NCBI GenBank assembly: GCA_027676805.1
Contig: JAQENU010000006.1
Span: 124,001 to 188,000, forward strand
Length of the DNA stretch: 64,000 nucleotides
Source: Coprobacillaceae bacterium UN01-12pH3A
GTDB lineage: Bacteria; Bacillota_I; Bacilli_A; Erysipelotrichales; Coprobacillaceae
Reading direction: 5' to 3'
A model generated the notes under the pieces. The model ran no database searches, had not been told where the DNA came from, and saw only the letters and a program-made list of their open reading frames with translations. Below, piece after piece: positions 53,625 through 64,000 of this stretch (its first letter is position 1; each line of letters opens with the position of its first letter). A program made the translations under genes and the position numbers.

Positions 53625-54518
53625 ATGAAAGAATTATTTGTGGGCAGTGCCGTTGCCTTAGTTACACCATTTCATGAAGATGGATCGGTAGATTATGAAG
53701 CGTTTCGCACTTTAGTAAACAAGATGATCGATAATAATGTTCAGGCATTATTGGTTAATGGAACGACAGCCGAGGCTTCAACATTAACTGTAGATGAGGA
53801 ACATGAGTTATTAAGAATTACTGTAGAACTAGCAAATAAAAAAATACCGGTAATCGCCGGAACCGGAAGCAACGATACAACACATGCTTTAAGAGAATCT
53901 AAAATAGCGAAGGAAATGGGAGCAGATGCATGTCTGATTGTAACGCCTTATTATAATAAAACCAGTCAGCAAGGATTGGTTCAGCATTTTACTTACTTAG
54001 CAGATAATATTGGACTGCCAATTATTTTATATAATATTCCCGGAAGAACGGGTTTGATGATTAACGTCGATACAGCTTTGCAGTTAGCAGCGCATCCGAT
54101 GATCATCGGTATGAAAGATGCTACAGGAAACATGGCATATACAATGGAACTTCTTTCAAAAGTAAAAGATCTTGATTTTGATGTATGGTCTGGTGAAGAT
54201 GGTTTGATTTTACCAATGATTGCTGCTGGAGGAAAAGGGGTTATTTCAGTTTTAAGCAATGTATATCCAAAAGAATGCCAGCAGTTATGCGAATTAGCTT
54301 TAGCTGGCAAGAATGCAGAGGCACAGCAATTAAGCTATGATCTTCATGATGTATGTTTAGGTTTATTCTTAGATGTCAATCCTATTTGTGTGAAGTCAGC
54401 TTTAGCACATCAGGGAATATGCAGTGATCATTTAAGAATGCCTTTGATTCCAACGACAAAAGAAAATCAGGAAAAACTATTTAAAGCGATGGAAATTTTT
54501 GAAAGCAAGGGGTATTAA
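53625..54518 (+). CDS. dapA: 4-hydroxy-tetrahydrodipicolinate synthase
   Basis: This 297-residue TIM-barrel enzyme condenses pyruvate with aspartate semialdehyde, the first committed step to lysine. Residues: GTTAEASTLTVDEEHEL near 45, catalytic Tyr in ILYNIPGRTG, Schiff-base Lys in MKDATGN (about 164), and GGKGVISVLSN. AAGGAG SD. It is the second gene of the riboswitch-controlled operon. Confidence 0.95.
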   Translation: MKELFVGSAVALVTPFHEDGSVDYEAFRTLVNKMIDNNVQALLVNGTTAEASTLTVDEEHELLRITVELANKKIPVIAGTGSNDTTHALRESKIAKEMGADACLIVTPYYNKTSQQGLVQHFTYLADNIGLPIILYNIPGRTGLMINVDTALQLAAHPMIIGMKDATGNMAYTMELLSKVKDLDFDVWSGEDGLILPMIAAGGKGVISVLSNVYPKECQQLCELALAGKNAEAQQLSYDLHDVCLGLFLDVNPICVKSALAHQGICSDHLRMPLIPTTKENQEKLFKAMEIFESKGY

Positions 54519-54519
54519 G

Positions 54520-55263
54520 ATGAAAACAATCGTTTATGGATTTGGCTTAATGGGAAAAAAGATTTACCATGCCGTTAAAAATAATGAAGCATTTGATGTG
54601 ATTGGTGTTGTCTCTTATGAATTCGATCAGCAAATCGACGATCCAATGTATACCAAGCTGGCAGAATGCACAGAAAAAGCAGATGTCATTATTGATTTTT
54701 CACATCCGAATAATTTAGACGATATCTTAGCTTACGCATTAAAAAATAATACAAAACTGGTTTTAGCGACAACCGGATTTACTAATGAACAGTTAAATAA
54801 GATTGAAGAGGCATCTCATCAGATTCCTATCTTTCAATCTTATAATACTTCATTTGGAATGCAGATGGTCACTAAAATATTAAAAGCGGTAGCAAAAGAG
54901 TTTTATGAAAACGGCTTTGATATTGAGATTGTGGAAAAGCATCATAATAAAAAAATCGATGCTCCAAGCGGAACAGCAAAATTACTTTACGAGGTAATGG
55001 ATGAAGAGATTGAACATCTGCACCCTGTTTATGATCGCAGCAGCATCTCTAAGCGCAGAGAAAAAAATGAAATTGGGATTCAGGCGCTAAGAGGCGGAAC
55101 TATTTTTGGAGAACATGAAATCATGTTTGCCGGAAATGATGAAATAGTTGAAGTTAAACATACAGCTCTATCAAAAGAAGTCTTTGTACTTGGAGCGATT
55201 CATGCTGCACAGTTATTAGAAACAAAAGAGAAAGGATTATATACGTTAAAGACGTTATATTAA
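54520..55263 (+). CDS. dapB: 4-hydroxy-tetrahydrodipicolinate reductase
   Basis: This 247-residue NAD(P)H-dependent enzyme has Rossmann loop YGFGLMGKKI (GxGxMG type) at the start and the family motif EKHHNKKIDAPSGTA (about 145-159) with the conserved His and Lys. The start was set to ATG 54520, one base after the dapA stop; the 54499 reading would overlap dapA. It is followed after 11 bp by lysA. Confidence 0.94.
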   Translation: MKTIVYGFGLMGKKIYHAVKNNEAFDVIGVVSYEFDQQIDDPMYTKLAECTEKADVIIDFSHPNNLDDILAYALKNNTKLVLATTGFTNEQLNKIEEASHQIPIFQSYNTSFGMQMVTKILKAVAKEFYENGFDIEIVEKHHNKKIDAPSGTAKLLYEVMDEEIEHLHPVYDRSSISKRREKNEIGIQALRGGTIFGEHEIMFAGNDEIVEVKHTALSKEVFVLGAIHAAQLLETKEKGLYTLKTLY

Positions 55264-55274
55264 TAGGATAGATT

Positions 55275-56597
55275 ATGGTAATGGATATTAAGACACAGGA
55301 AATCATTCAAACAAAATATGCCACGATTCATGATAATACATTATATATTGATGGTGTTTCAAGCTTAGACCTAGCTAAGAAATACGGTACCCCGCTATAC
55401 GTGATGTCAGAAGGACATATTCGTGAACAGATGAACCTTTTAAAAACGAAAATGATTGATAAATTTGAAAATACATTGCCATTATTTGCATCAAAATCAT
55501 TTAGCTGTGTGGCAATTTATAAACTCGCTAAAGAATATGGAATTGGTATTGACTGTGTATCTGCGGGAGAAATATCAATAGCTTTGAAAGCAGGCTTTGA
55601 TCCTAAAAAAATATATTTCCACGGAAATAATAAGTTAAAAAGTGAGATCGAATACGCTGTTTCAAATGGAGTAGAAAACTTTGTCATTGATAATTTTCAT
55701 GAGATTGAATTGGTTGAAGAAATCGCCGGTCAGTTAGGAAAAACAATTAATGCTACAATTCGTGTTGTACCGGGCGTTGCGGCTGGCGGACATAAATATA
55801 TCCAGACAGCGGCAGATGATACAAAGTTTGGTTTTTCTTCTCATGATGGAACCTATTTAGAAGCCATTCAGCAGATCTTATCCGCTGAGCATATTCAATT
55901 TGAAGGAATCCACTGCCACATCGGATCACAAGTATTTGACATTACAAAATATGAAGAAGCAATGCATAAATTCGTGGAATTTGCTTATGAAATTCATGAT
56001 CGTTTTGGAATTGTCATTACTAAATTAAATGCCGGTGGTGGATATGGAATTGCCTATACAAAGGAAGATACCCCGTTGGATTTTGAAGTGATCACTGAAA
56101 AGATTATGGAAATCATTACTAAAGGATTTGAAGATAAAGGGTGGCAAAGACCAATGGTTTTAATTGAACCAGGACGTTTTGTAGTCGGAAATGCCGGGAT
56201 TACACTCTATGAAGTAGGATCTTCAAAAGAGATACCGGGAATAAAAAAATATATCAGTGTTGATGGTGGAATGACTGACAATATTCGTTCAGCATTGTAT
56301 CAGGCAAAGTATGATGCATTAATCGCTAATAAAGCAAGTGAAGAACCAGTCGAAACAGTTTGTGTTGCTGGTAAAAACTGTGAATCAGGGGATATTCTCA
56401 TTCAAAGTATTGATCTGCCTTCGCCAGCGGCAGGGGATATTTTAGCGGTTTTCTCTACCGGAGCTTATCATTATTCAATGAGCAATAACTATAATCAGCT
56501 GCCAAAGCCGGCTGTTGTCTTTACTTATGAGGGGCAGGATCGTTTAGTTATACGAAGACAGACATTTGATGATCTAACTGCCTATGATGTAGACTAA
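55275..56597 (+). CDS. lysA: Diaminopimelate decarboxylase
   Basis: The protein has 440 residues. PLP-Lys lies in LFASKSFSC, the Gly-rich PLP phosphate site in GGGYGIAYT, HCHIGSQVF is present, EPGRFVVGNAG is a family motif, and CESGDIL holds the catalytic Cys at the dimer interface. It makes lysine from meso-DAP, the last step. The operon here covers dapA, dapB and lysA but lacks the middle succinyl/acetyl or dehydrogenase steps, which must be elsewhere. Confidence 0.95.
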   Translation: MVMDIKTQEIIQTKYATIHDNTLYIDGVSSLDLAKKYGTPLYVMSEGHIREQMNLLKTKMIDKFENTLPLFASKSFSCVAIYKLAKEYGIGIDCVSAGEISIALKAGFDPKKIYFHGNNKLKSEIEYAVSNGVENFVIDNFHEIELVEEIAGQLGKTINATIRVVPGVAAGGHKYIQTAADDTKFGFSSHDGTYLEAIQQILSAEHIQFEGIHCHIGSQVFDITKYEEAMHKFVEFAYEIHDRFGIVITKLNAGGGYGIAYTKEDTPLDFEVITEKIMEIITKGFEDKGWQRPMVLIEPGRFVVGNAGITLYEVGSSKEIPGIKKYISVDGGMTDNIRSALYQAKYDALIANKASEEPVETVCVAGKNCESGDILIQSIDLPSPAAGDILAVFSTGAYHYSMSNNYNQLPKPAVVFTYEGQDRLVIRRQTFDDLTAYDVD

Positions 56598-56620
56598 CTC
56601 CCTAAGGGGAGTTTTATTTT
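56595..56620 (+). terminator. Terminator of the lysine operon
   Basis: AACTCCC and GGGGAGTT form a stem with loop TAA, followed by a T-rich tail directly after the lysA stop. Confidence 0.75.
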
Positions 56621-56631
56621 AGGAGGAAATA

Positions 56632-57105
56632 ATGATTACATTTATAAAAGCAACTGTGAATGATGTTTATAAAGTTATTTCAATACAGACTCAGTGTTTT
56701 ATTGAATTCTTAGACCGATATCATGATGATACAATTAATCCCACCAATGAAAGTGCTGCTTCTATCAAACGATATATAGAAAATCCAAATTCAATTATTT
56801 ATTTTATTAATAATAATGATACAGAGATTGGGATTATTAAATTAAAAAAGGAACAAGAAACGGTATATAAAATTGATGATTTTGGTATTCTGCCTGAGTT
56901 TAGAGATCAGCATTTAGGAACGAATGTCATGATTGAATTACAAAAGCAATATGCCTTTGTACATACTTGGCTGCTTTCAACTATTTTAGAAGAAAAACGC
57001 AATATTCATTTTTATGAAAAATTAGGATTCAAACGAGTTTTAGAAATAACGCCTATTAAAATAAATGATCGTATGACAATCGTTGATTATCAGCTGAATA
57101 AATGA
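56632..57105 (+). CDS. GNAT family N-acetyltransferase
   Basis: This 157-residue GNAT has acetyl-CoA loop FGILPEFRDQHLGTNVM (about 83-98), then NIHFYEKLGFKRVLE, the standard NxxFYxKxGF element. The substrate is unknown. It has its own SD AGGAGG directly after the lysA terminator and may be expressed by read-through, as there is no space for another promoter. Confidence 0.85.
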   Translation: MITFIKATVNDVYKVISIQTQCFIEFLDRYHDDTINPTNESAASIKRYIENPNSIIYFINNNDTEIGIIKLKKEQETVYKIDDFGILPEFRDQHLGTNVMIELQKQYAFVHTWLLSTILEEKRNIHFYEKLGFKRVLEITPIKINDRMTIVDYQLNK

Positions 57106-57500
57106 AATTACAATATTATAATTTTATTAACAGCTGCTAGGATAAGATTGGTAAGGGTATAATAATTAATTGAGTGTTTTATTAAGAGTAATAGAACTAT
57201 TAATGTGAGATAAGAAAATGACATTTAAACAGAATAAAAAAAGCAGAACAAACAAGGATATAAATACCTGTCACTCTGCTTTTTTTGCTTAATATTTGAA
57301 AGCGATTGCATATTTTTGGGGATTATGCTAATTTTGAAATAGATAAATAATTCTGAATTTAAATATGGAGAGAAAAATTATTTTAAATGATGAATTTGAA
57401 AGTAACGTATAATAAGAAAATAAATGTGGAAATAAGGGGATCAAATCAATTTAATAAATAAGCTTAACGGATTATCAAATTAATTTTTATGAGGTGGATT
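57106..57500. other. Non-coding gap of about 390 bp
   Basis: It contains a terminator hairpin (57236-57287), a TATAAT at about 57409-57414 and AT-rich leader before the ABC permease gene. I found only two in-frame peptides of about 24 codons (57217 and about 57390), both without a good SD, and no bacteriocin precursor-like gene. Confidence 0.6.
57236..57287 (+). terminator. Terminator of the GNAT gene
   Basis: AAAAAGCAGA and TCTGCTTTTT pair across a 27-nt apical part, followed by Ts. Confidence 0.7.
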
Positions 57501-59717
57501 ATGAAAAATAAGCTAATGGTTATTTTATTTGTCATTGTAAGTATATGTATGGGTTGTTTTACTATCATGTTTAAATACAATGACAGCAATAAGTGGGATA
57601 AACTGTTTTTAGATAATACAGTCAATTTGACTATTAGTGATAAAATTAAAATTGATGATGAAATGTTGTATGAAGTGGTTCAGCCGTTAGCACAAAAGTA
57701 TTCAGCTAATCTTTATAAGAGCACGATAGTAACTGAGGGAGTAACCAAAAAATATATAGGTGTTTATTTAACTTATGATGAATACCACCCATATCAGGTC
57801 AGAGGAAACGACATCACTTTAACTTCAATGGAAAAAGAGGCTTATATATCAACATCTATTAACGAAGATGACAGGCAAATCGGACAAATAAAAGATGTCT
57901 TTGATGATAATCATGTTGTTGTGGGAACCATGGATTATTATTTGAATACGTTTAATTTAAATAATAATCTTCAAGTCCGTTTTAAAGACATTAATAATGA
58001 AAAACTATTTTTTACCGAATTAACGAATCAATTAGGACTGAATGATGATGATATCACTACGACAGCCATACATATGAATAATGGGAATACTTTAAATATA
58101 ATGATGATCATCATCATTATCATAAGTTTGTTTTGTTTTACTATTGTTGTATTTTATAATACTTGTTCGGATTCAAAAAGAATCGGTGTGTTAAAGTTGA
58201 TGGGATATGATAAATCTTATATCTTTAAAAAATTGTTAGAACCAATCTATAAGACAGTTCTAATTACGACATGGCTTGAACTCGGTCTAATGTTTTTGGT
58301 TATTAAAAATACAAATATTACCTTTTGGATAGAAATGCTAAAAAATGTTTTTTTACTATATACTGTAGTCCTTATCCTTTCTTCTATTAGTTATTTTATT
58401 GTATCCAGATTTACATTGTCTGAAGTATTAAAAGGAAATTATGGAAAAAACTTGATAGAGAAATTAAATAATTTTTTAAGGGTTATCATTTTAATTTGTT
58501 GTTTTGTATTTAGCGGAATTCTTTTCAGTAATATTAGCCGGGCACATAGTTTTAGAGAGGTGATTGCTTCATGGATTGATTATCAAGATTTTGCTGTCCC
58601 TATAAATTTGAATGTAAGCGATCCTTTTGAATTGGTAAATCCAGATAATAATGAATATTTGAAGAAAGCTCAAGAAATCCTTTTTGATCAAGGTTGCTTC
58701 TATGTTCATAATAGACGATGTGAGACACAAAATATATATGGCAATGAGAAAAATATTTTTGATATCAGTGAAAGTGATGACATTGAAGTTGAAGAATTTA
58801 ATCCAAATATAGATTTCAATTTATCGACGATTAATATTAATTATCTTAATACGTTAGGATTAAAGGATATGCAAGGCAATGATATTCTTGTAGATCAGGT
58901 AAGTAATCAACGTGTTATTTTGTTACCTAATTCAAAAGTGGACGAAAATAATTATGAATATATCCTGAAGGTTTATATGACAGGCTATAATCAAATGCCT
59001 GAGAATTATGAATTGAAGTTTATTGTATATAATGATACACAAAACAATAAGTTTTTTTCGTTTAATATGGATATGAATGAAGATGGTAAATATAATATTT
59101 ATTCGCCGATATTTGATATTATTACGGTAGAAAATATGCGGGACGTTGAAGTTAGAGATATTTTAGCTACAGATATAAATTCTCGATTGAAAATTCCTCT
59201 TAACAACCGCACTTTAGAAGAAGTAAATAATGAATTAAAAGAAATATTCAATCAATCCATTGGTATGACAGTGGGTAACTTATCACAGCCATTTATGGAT
59301 CGAATTGAAATGATTAATATAACGTTGAAATTCAATACCCCTATTTTAGTATTAGTCCTTATTATTTATGTGATGATCACCATACAATCGGTAAAGCTAT
59401 ACATCAAAAATAATTTAAAAACAATTGGCATAAAGAAATTAAATGGTTTCAGTCTAGTTCGATCTATGAAATCTTATATTATAAAATATATTATTATTGA
59501 TATTATGCTTTCTATTGCTTATTTAATAACTGTATATAATTATTTAACACCAACCATGATGGATCAATTTCATAATATAGTGGGAAATCCGCTTGTTTAT
59601 TTATTTTTTATTCCAATGATTGCAGTAGATATAGGCTTTTTAATCTTTAATATTAAAATTGTTGAAAAGCGTTCATTGAATTCATTGATTAAGGGAGATT
59701 ATTATGGAAATAATTAA
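57501..59717 (+). CDS. ABC permease resembling bacteriocin-associated (lactococcin 972 type) membrane proteins
   Basis: This 738-residue protein has a hydrophobic N-terminal segment (about 3-22), an extracellular region to about 195, membrane segments at about 198-220, 255-275, 285-305 and 330-350, a second extracellular region at about 360-610, and three C-terminal segments from about 625. SKRIGVLKLMGYDKSYIFKK and LKTIGIKKLNGFSLVRSM are paired FtsX-type coupling motifs. The layout suggests the 7-TM bacteriocin-associated immunity/exporter family. It overlaps the ATPase gene by 14 bp. Start by GAGGTGG SD. Confidence 0.72.
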   Translation: MKNKLMVILFVIVSICMGCFTIMFKYNDSNKWDKLFLDNTVNLTISDKIKIDDEMLYEVVQPLAQKYSANLYKSTIVTEGVTKKYIGVYLTYDEYHPYQVRGNDITLTSMEKEAYISTSINEDDRQIGQIKDVFDDNHVVVGTMDYYLNTFNLNNNLQVRFKDINNEKLFFTELTNQLGLNDDDITTTAIHMNNGNTLNIMMIIIIIISLFCFTIVVFYNTCSDSKRIGVLKLMGYDKSYIFKKLLEPIYKTVLITTWLELGLMFLVIKNTNITFWIEMLKNVFLLYTVVLILSSISYFIVSRFTLSEVLKGNYGKNLIEKLNNFLRVIILICCFVFSGILFSNISRAHSFREVIASWIDYQDFAVPINLNVSDPFELVNPDNNEYLKKAQEILFDQGCFYVHNRRCETQNIYGNEKNIFDISESDDIEVEEFNPNIDFNLSTININYLNTLGLKDMQGNDILVDQVSNQRVILLPNSKVDENNYEYILKVYMTGYNQMPENYELKFIVYNDTQNNKFFSFNMDMNEDGKYNIYSPIFDIITVENMRDVEVRDILATDINSRLKIPLNNRTLEEVNNELKEIFNQSIGMTVGNLSQPFMDRIEMINITLKFNTPILVLVLIIYVMITIQSVKLYIKNNLKTIGIKKLNGFSLVRSMKSYIIKYIIIDIMLSIAYLITVYNYLTPTMMDQFHNIVGNPLVYLFFIPMIAVDIGFLIFNIKIVEKRSLNSLIKGDYYGNN

Positions 59718-60339
59718 TATTAAAAACTTAACAAAAAAGTATAAAGAGCATATCATTTTAGATGCTTTTGATTTAAGGATTAATGAAGGAGAGATGATCG
59801 CCATTACCGGAAGGAGTGGAAGCGGTAAAACGACCTTGCTGAATATTATCGGATTAATAGAGGAATATGATGAAGGTGATTATTATTTTTATGATCACCT
59901 CAATATTAAACCTAATTCAAAATTGGCAACAGAAATGATCCGCAATCATATTAATTATCTATTTCAAAATTTTGCGTTAATTGATGACGATAGTATATTA
60001 AATAATCTATTGATTGGTTTAGAGTTTAAGAATTTAAGTAAAAGTGAAAAGTTATCTGAGATTCATATTGCTTTAGAAAAAGTTGGGATTGATAAAGACG
60101 TTAAAACTAAAATAAGTGCATTAAGCGGAGGTGAACAGCAAAGAGTGGCGATCGCCAGAACAATACTCAAAGAAGGAAATCTCATTTTAGCGGATGAACC
60201 GACTGGATCTTTAGATGAAGAAAATAAAGAGATTATTATGTCACTTCTCAAAGAGTTAAACAACGAAGGCAAAACAATTATTATTGTTACACATGATCCT
60301 TATGTAGCTGATAAATGTGATCACATTATTCCATTATAA
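59704..60339 (+). CDS. ABC ATPase, bacteriocin export type
   Basis: This 211-residue MacB-family ATPase has Walker A GRSGSGKTTLLN, Q-loop YLFQNFALID, signature [16 protein letters not shown], Walker B LILADEPTGSLDEEN and IVTHDP. Q-loop FQNFALI is typical of the lactococcin-972-type exporters. It pairs with the overlapping permease gene. No precursor peptide gene was found, so this may instead be an immunity or sensing module. Confidence 0.8.
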   Translation: MEIINIKNLTKKYKEHIILDAFDLRINEGEMIAITGRSGSGKTTLLNIIGLIEEYDEGDYYFYDHLNIKPNSKLATEMIRNHINYLFQNFALIDDDSILNNLLIGLEFKNLSKSEKLSEIHIALEKVGIDKDVKTKISALSGGEQQRVAIARTILKEGNLILADEPTGSLDEENKEIIMSLLKELNNEGKTIIIVTHDPYVADKCDHIIPL

Positions 60340-60343
60340 AAAG

Positions 60344-60376
60344 AAAACATTGCTTAAAATCAAAGCAATGTTTTTG
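60344..60376. terminator. Bidirectional terminator
   Basis: AACATTGCTT and AAGCAATGTT form a stem between convergent genes, with A/T runs on both sides. Confidence 0.8.
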
Positions 60377-60385
60377 AATTTTATA

Positions 60386-61900
<1,515 letters not shown>

Positions 61901-61961
61901 CTATCGTTAAAATGAGGACTTTATTATTTTAATCAATTGAAAATAGTTTCAGAATTTGGAA

Positions 61962-61985
61962 AAAAAGGGGACTTCTCCCCTTTAG
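61962..61985 (-). terminator. Terminator of the DUF2087 regulator gene
   Basis: AAAGGGGA and TCCCCTTT form a stem with loop CTTC, followed by Ts on the minus strand. It overlaps the stop codon region. Confidence 0.75.
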
Positions 61986-62716
61986 CTTTTCATGTAGACT
62001 GAACCATCATCACGACGTTTTAAGAAACCATATTCAATCATATAGCGACGTATCGTCACATAATCATCAAAAATCTCTTTTAATATGTCATTTACTTCTG
62101 TTTCTGAATATTCTTTCCCACTAATGAATTGATCATAGATTGTTTTAAATACTATAATCTTATATTTTTCTTTTCTCGGAAGATTCTTTAATTTTAATGG
62201 GTTAAGAGAAATAAAGAAATCCTGATGCACTTTCTGTTCATCTTCTTTTGTAGCTACATAACGCTCATCCATCATTGTTGCCTCCTCATGAATATCTAAA
62301 AATGTATCAATCCTGTTTTCACTTTCTAATAAATGGTACATCGCTAAAAATACTTTTGCCTGATTAGCCTTTTCTTTTAACGAAAAGCGCTGATAGCGGA
62401 CAGTAGCTTCACTGATTCCCATCAGCTTGGCAATCTCACGGTCACTCTTATGCTGATAGAGATAAGTCATAATCTGTTTTTGGTTATCCGTTAAAGTGTT
62501 TACTTTCTTTGGAGCTTCGAGCAAAGGAATTAAGCATCCGCGATGATCGTATTGAAGATGAATTTCCATTCTTTTTTTCGCATCGTAAAAATGATCCTCG
62601 TAAGAATAAATTTCTCCTTTTATTGTTTTAAAATCACAGTGTATGCATTGATAACTCTGCTCATTTTCTATATATCCGCACTCTAATTGTGCTAAAGTGA
62701 CTTCTTTTATGTTCAT
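61982..62716 (-). CDS. DUF2087-domain transcriptional regulator
   Basis: The protein has 244 residues. The N-terminal part has a C2H2-like zinc element (CIHCDF ... HLQYDH). A LuxR-type helix-turn-helix follows (LTDNQKQIMTYLYQHKSDRE and IAKLMGISEATVRYQRFSLK). The C-terminal DUF2087 domain (about 178-240, LPRKEKYKIIVFKTIYDQF and DYVTIRRYMIEYGFLKRR) has been seen in sugar or metabolic regulators but is uncharacterised. It is monocistronic. Confidence 0.75.
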   Translation of the reverse strand: MNIKEVTLAQLECGYIENEQSYQCIHCDFKTIKGEIYSYEDHFYDAKKRMEIHLQYDHRGCLIPLLEAPKKVNTLTDNQKQIMTYLYQHKSDREIAKLMGISEATVRYQRFSLKEKANQAKVFLAMYHLLESENRIDTFLDIHEEATMMDERYVATKEDEQKVHQDFFISLNPLKLKNLPRKEKYKIIVFKTIYDQFISGKEYSETEVNDILKEIFDDYVTIRRYMIEYGFLKRRDDGSVYMKS

Positions 62717-62962
62717 ACTGTCTCTCCTTTATATACAATATAACATAATGTTTATTTAAAATCAAACAAAATATATTTATGTTTATATAATATTTTATAT
62801 ATTGTGAATTTGTTTGTTTTTATATATATGTAGTATGGGTAAATTCTCTTTTTAAGAGTAGCTTAAAAGAAAGGGGTAAATCTATTTTTGCTTTCATTAC
62901 TATGTATATTAAAGATGTACTTATTCTGTTAGAAATTTAGTATAAAAAGCATAACATATAAA

Positions 62963-62996
62963 AAAACAGTGTTCCTCTTTAAACAGAGGTTCACTG
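62963..62996 (-). terminator. Terminator of the AlkC-like gene
   Basis: CAGTG-AA-CCTCT and AGAGG-AA-CACTG form a 10-bp stem with symmetric bulges and a T-run on the minus strand. It overlaps the gene stop. Confidence 0.7.
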
Positions 62997-63737
62997 CCCT
63001 TTCTTGTTTTTTGTTCGTGAAGCATGCTTGATGATCCATTGACATTCTTTTGTCAGTGTATCCTTTTGCCAGTTAGAAATGATGCGTTCAAATTTATCAG
63101 GATCTTCTTTATAGAGATCGTTTAAATTATTAGCGACACTCTTTTGAATCGTTTTGTCAGGATCATCTTTTAAATAAGTAAGCAATGCAGAGTATTGATC
63201 AAAATAATCTAAAGCAACATATAATTTCTTTGCCCATGGTAAACGAATTCGAAGACATTCACTTGCTAGACGGCGTACTCTTTTATCATCATCTCGACAC
63301 CATTCTAAAAGCAGCTGCATAGATTGCTCAGGAAACTTATTGATAATTGGCCGCATACAAAACTCACTGGTGAACCGTTTGGTTAATTCTTTACTGAAAC
63401 GCGTGCTGACTTCAAAATTTTCTATGCCGAATTTCTCAACATATCTTCCTATTGGCCATAACCAATACCCTTCTGTAAACATGCCAAGGCTTCCTTTTAA
63501 TTCAGGACCTAATATTTTTTCGAATACTTGAATTGTATCTGTGTAGTCTAAGGGAATAGCTTCTTTTAAAGCTGTAGCTAATAAATCCTGCCTTTCATTA
63601 AAGGTTAAGACTTCGATTGTTGGTGTGATTAAAGAAAGAAATTGTTCTTCATTAAATACCGGACAAACAGATTTTATTTTTTTAGCTAAAAAAATTCCAT
63701 ATTCAATATCATAATAGTCTTTTACTTTCTTACCCAT
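62991..63737 (-). CDS. DNA alkylation repair protein, AlkC-like (HEAT repeats)
   Basis: This 248-residue all-helical protein has HEAT-repeat motifs CRDDDKRVRRLASECLRIRLPWAK and KDDPDKTIQKSVANNLNDLYK typical of AlkC/YhaZ family DNA glycosylases for alkylated adenines. Catalytic residues are not certain from sequence. It overlaps the TetR gene by 8 bp, so they are a two-gene unit. Confidence 0.8.
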   Translation of the reverse strand: MGKKVKDYYDIEYGIFLAKKIKSVCPVFNEEQFLSLITPTIEVLTFNERQDLLATALKEAIPLDYTDTIQVFEKILGPELKGSLGMFTEGYWLWPIGRYVEKFGIENFEVSTRFSKELTKRFTSEFCMRPIINKFPEQSMQLLLEWCRDDDKRVRRLASECLRIRLPWAKKLYVALDYFDQYSALLTYLKDDPDKTIQKSVANNLNDLYKEDPDKFERIISNWQKDTLTKECQWIIKHASRTKNKKGQ

Positions 63738-64000
63738 CTCTTCTGAATCCTTTCAGTAAATAAGCAATGGCTTCATAAATTTGCGTTTTATTTACGGTGT
63801 CTGATTCAGCAAGCGATATAGATAAATCATTTAAAGCACCGGAAATCATATGAGCAATCATATGAATATCAAAGTCTATTAACAATCCTTTCTGTTGAAC
63901 GGTTAAAAGTTGTTCTTCTAAAAGTAAAACGGAGTTTTCATCATCCATTTTTTTCCATTGTAACCATTCTAAAACGTTGGGAGCTTCGATTAATAAGATT
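63730..64000 (-). CDS. TetR-family regulator, C-terminal part (truncated by window edge)
   Basis: Ninety codons of a reading frame open to the window edge. LLIEAPNVLEWLQWKKMDDE, LTVQQKGLLIDFDIHMIAHM, GALNDLS and a C-terminal IYEAIAYLLKGFRRD are typical of the ligand-binding half of TetR/AcrR regulators. The helix-turn-helix lies outside the window. It overlaps the AlkC-like gene, suggesting local control of that pair. Confidence 0.75.
   Translation of the reverse strand, partial: ILLIEAPNVLEWLQWKKMDDENSVLLLEEQLLTVQQKGLLIDFDIHMIAHMISGALNDLSISLAESDTVNKTQIYEAIAYLLKGFRRDG

Noticed and set aside
57217..57291. Possible 24-residue peptide gene upstream of the bacteriocin-type ABC genes
   Set aside because: It overlaps a terminator hairpin and has only a weak SD, and it does not resemble a lactococcin-972 precursor.
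57388..57462. Second small frame of about 23 codons before the ABC permease
   Set aside because: No SD and no leader-peptide features; AT-rich chance frame.
62717..62990. 274-bp gap searched for a hidden gene or RNA
   Set aside because: Only AT-rich DNA and the terminator of the AlkC-like gene; no frame with an SD.

Overview
This is the replication-origin region of an AT-rich, low-GC Gram-positive bacterium (Bacillota). The gene order rpmH-rnpA-yidC-jag on one side of an origin and dnaA-dnaN-yaaA-recF-gyrB-gyrA on the other, T-box leaders on metG and serS, a lysine riboswitch, a small Bacillus-type SRP RNA and a BofA-like protein all fit. The mixture of families suggests an Erysipelotrichia-type gut Firmicute; that last step is inference. 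Genes left of about 40.6 kb are mostly on the minus strand and those to the right mostly on the plus strand, as expected for replication leaving oriC in both directions.

Layout. 0-3.8 kb: a preQ1-I riboswitch with a queuosine-precursor-type ECF transporter subunit, a membrane-anchored XRE regulator, an orphan MobA-like nucleotidyltransferase, a Cof-type HAD phosphatase and a GNAT protein. 3.8-8.5 kb: a BMP-family nucleoside ABC importer. 8.7-16.8 kb: a two-component system followed by an FMN-binding-domain protein and a MacB/FtsX-type ABC transporter, then a second, BceAB-like ABC pair with its own promoter. 16.9-20.6 kb: a DUF5662 protein, T-box-controlled metG and a PHP phosphoesterase. 20.7-30.6 kb: a LytTR regulator and a conserved housekeeping run (rsmI, trmN6-like, ricT-like, holB, tmk, bofA-like, recR, ybaB, dnaX, tadA, SRP RNA, serS). 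30.9-31.9 kb: tandem NUDIX paralogues, each preceded by a parS site. 32-40.5 kb: gyrA, gyrB, recF, yaaA, dnaN, dnaA. 40.5-41 kb plus the dnaA-dnaN gap: a bipartite oriC. 41-43 kb: rpmH, rnpA, yidC, jag. 43-47.7 kb: a minus-strand block of less familiar genes, then mnmE. 47.8-51.2 kb: class I ribonucleotide reductase. 51.3-52.8 kb: an exported Asp-box repeat protein and a small membrane protein. 52.9-56.6 kb: a lysine-riboswitch operon (free-standing ACT protein, dapA, dapB, lysA). 56.6-60.3 kb: a GNAT protein and an ABC transporter like those linked to lactococcin-972-type bacteriocins. 60.4-64 kb: a GH1 enzyme, a DUF2087 regulator, an AlkC-like HEAT-repeat protein and a TetR regulator cut by the window edge.

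Most of the window is ordinary core genome. The observations most worth following up are: a terminator between the two-component system and its neighbouring ABC operon that seems to contain the ABC promoter and TTAAGG direct repeats; three perfect parS sites, two of them duplicated with the NUDIX genes; an unwinding module of tandem DnaA boxes, a GC spacer and a TAA-repeat tract in the dnaA-dnaN gap; a kinase-less ACT protein leading the lysine operon; and a palindromic element with IS3-like ends inside a terminator loop. No CRISPR array, tRNA, rRNA or complete insertion sequence was seen.
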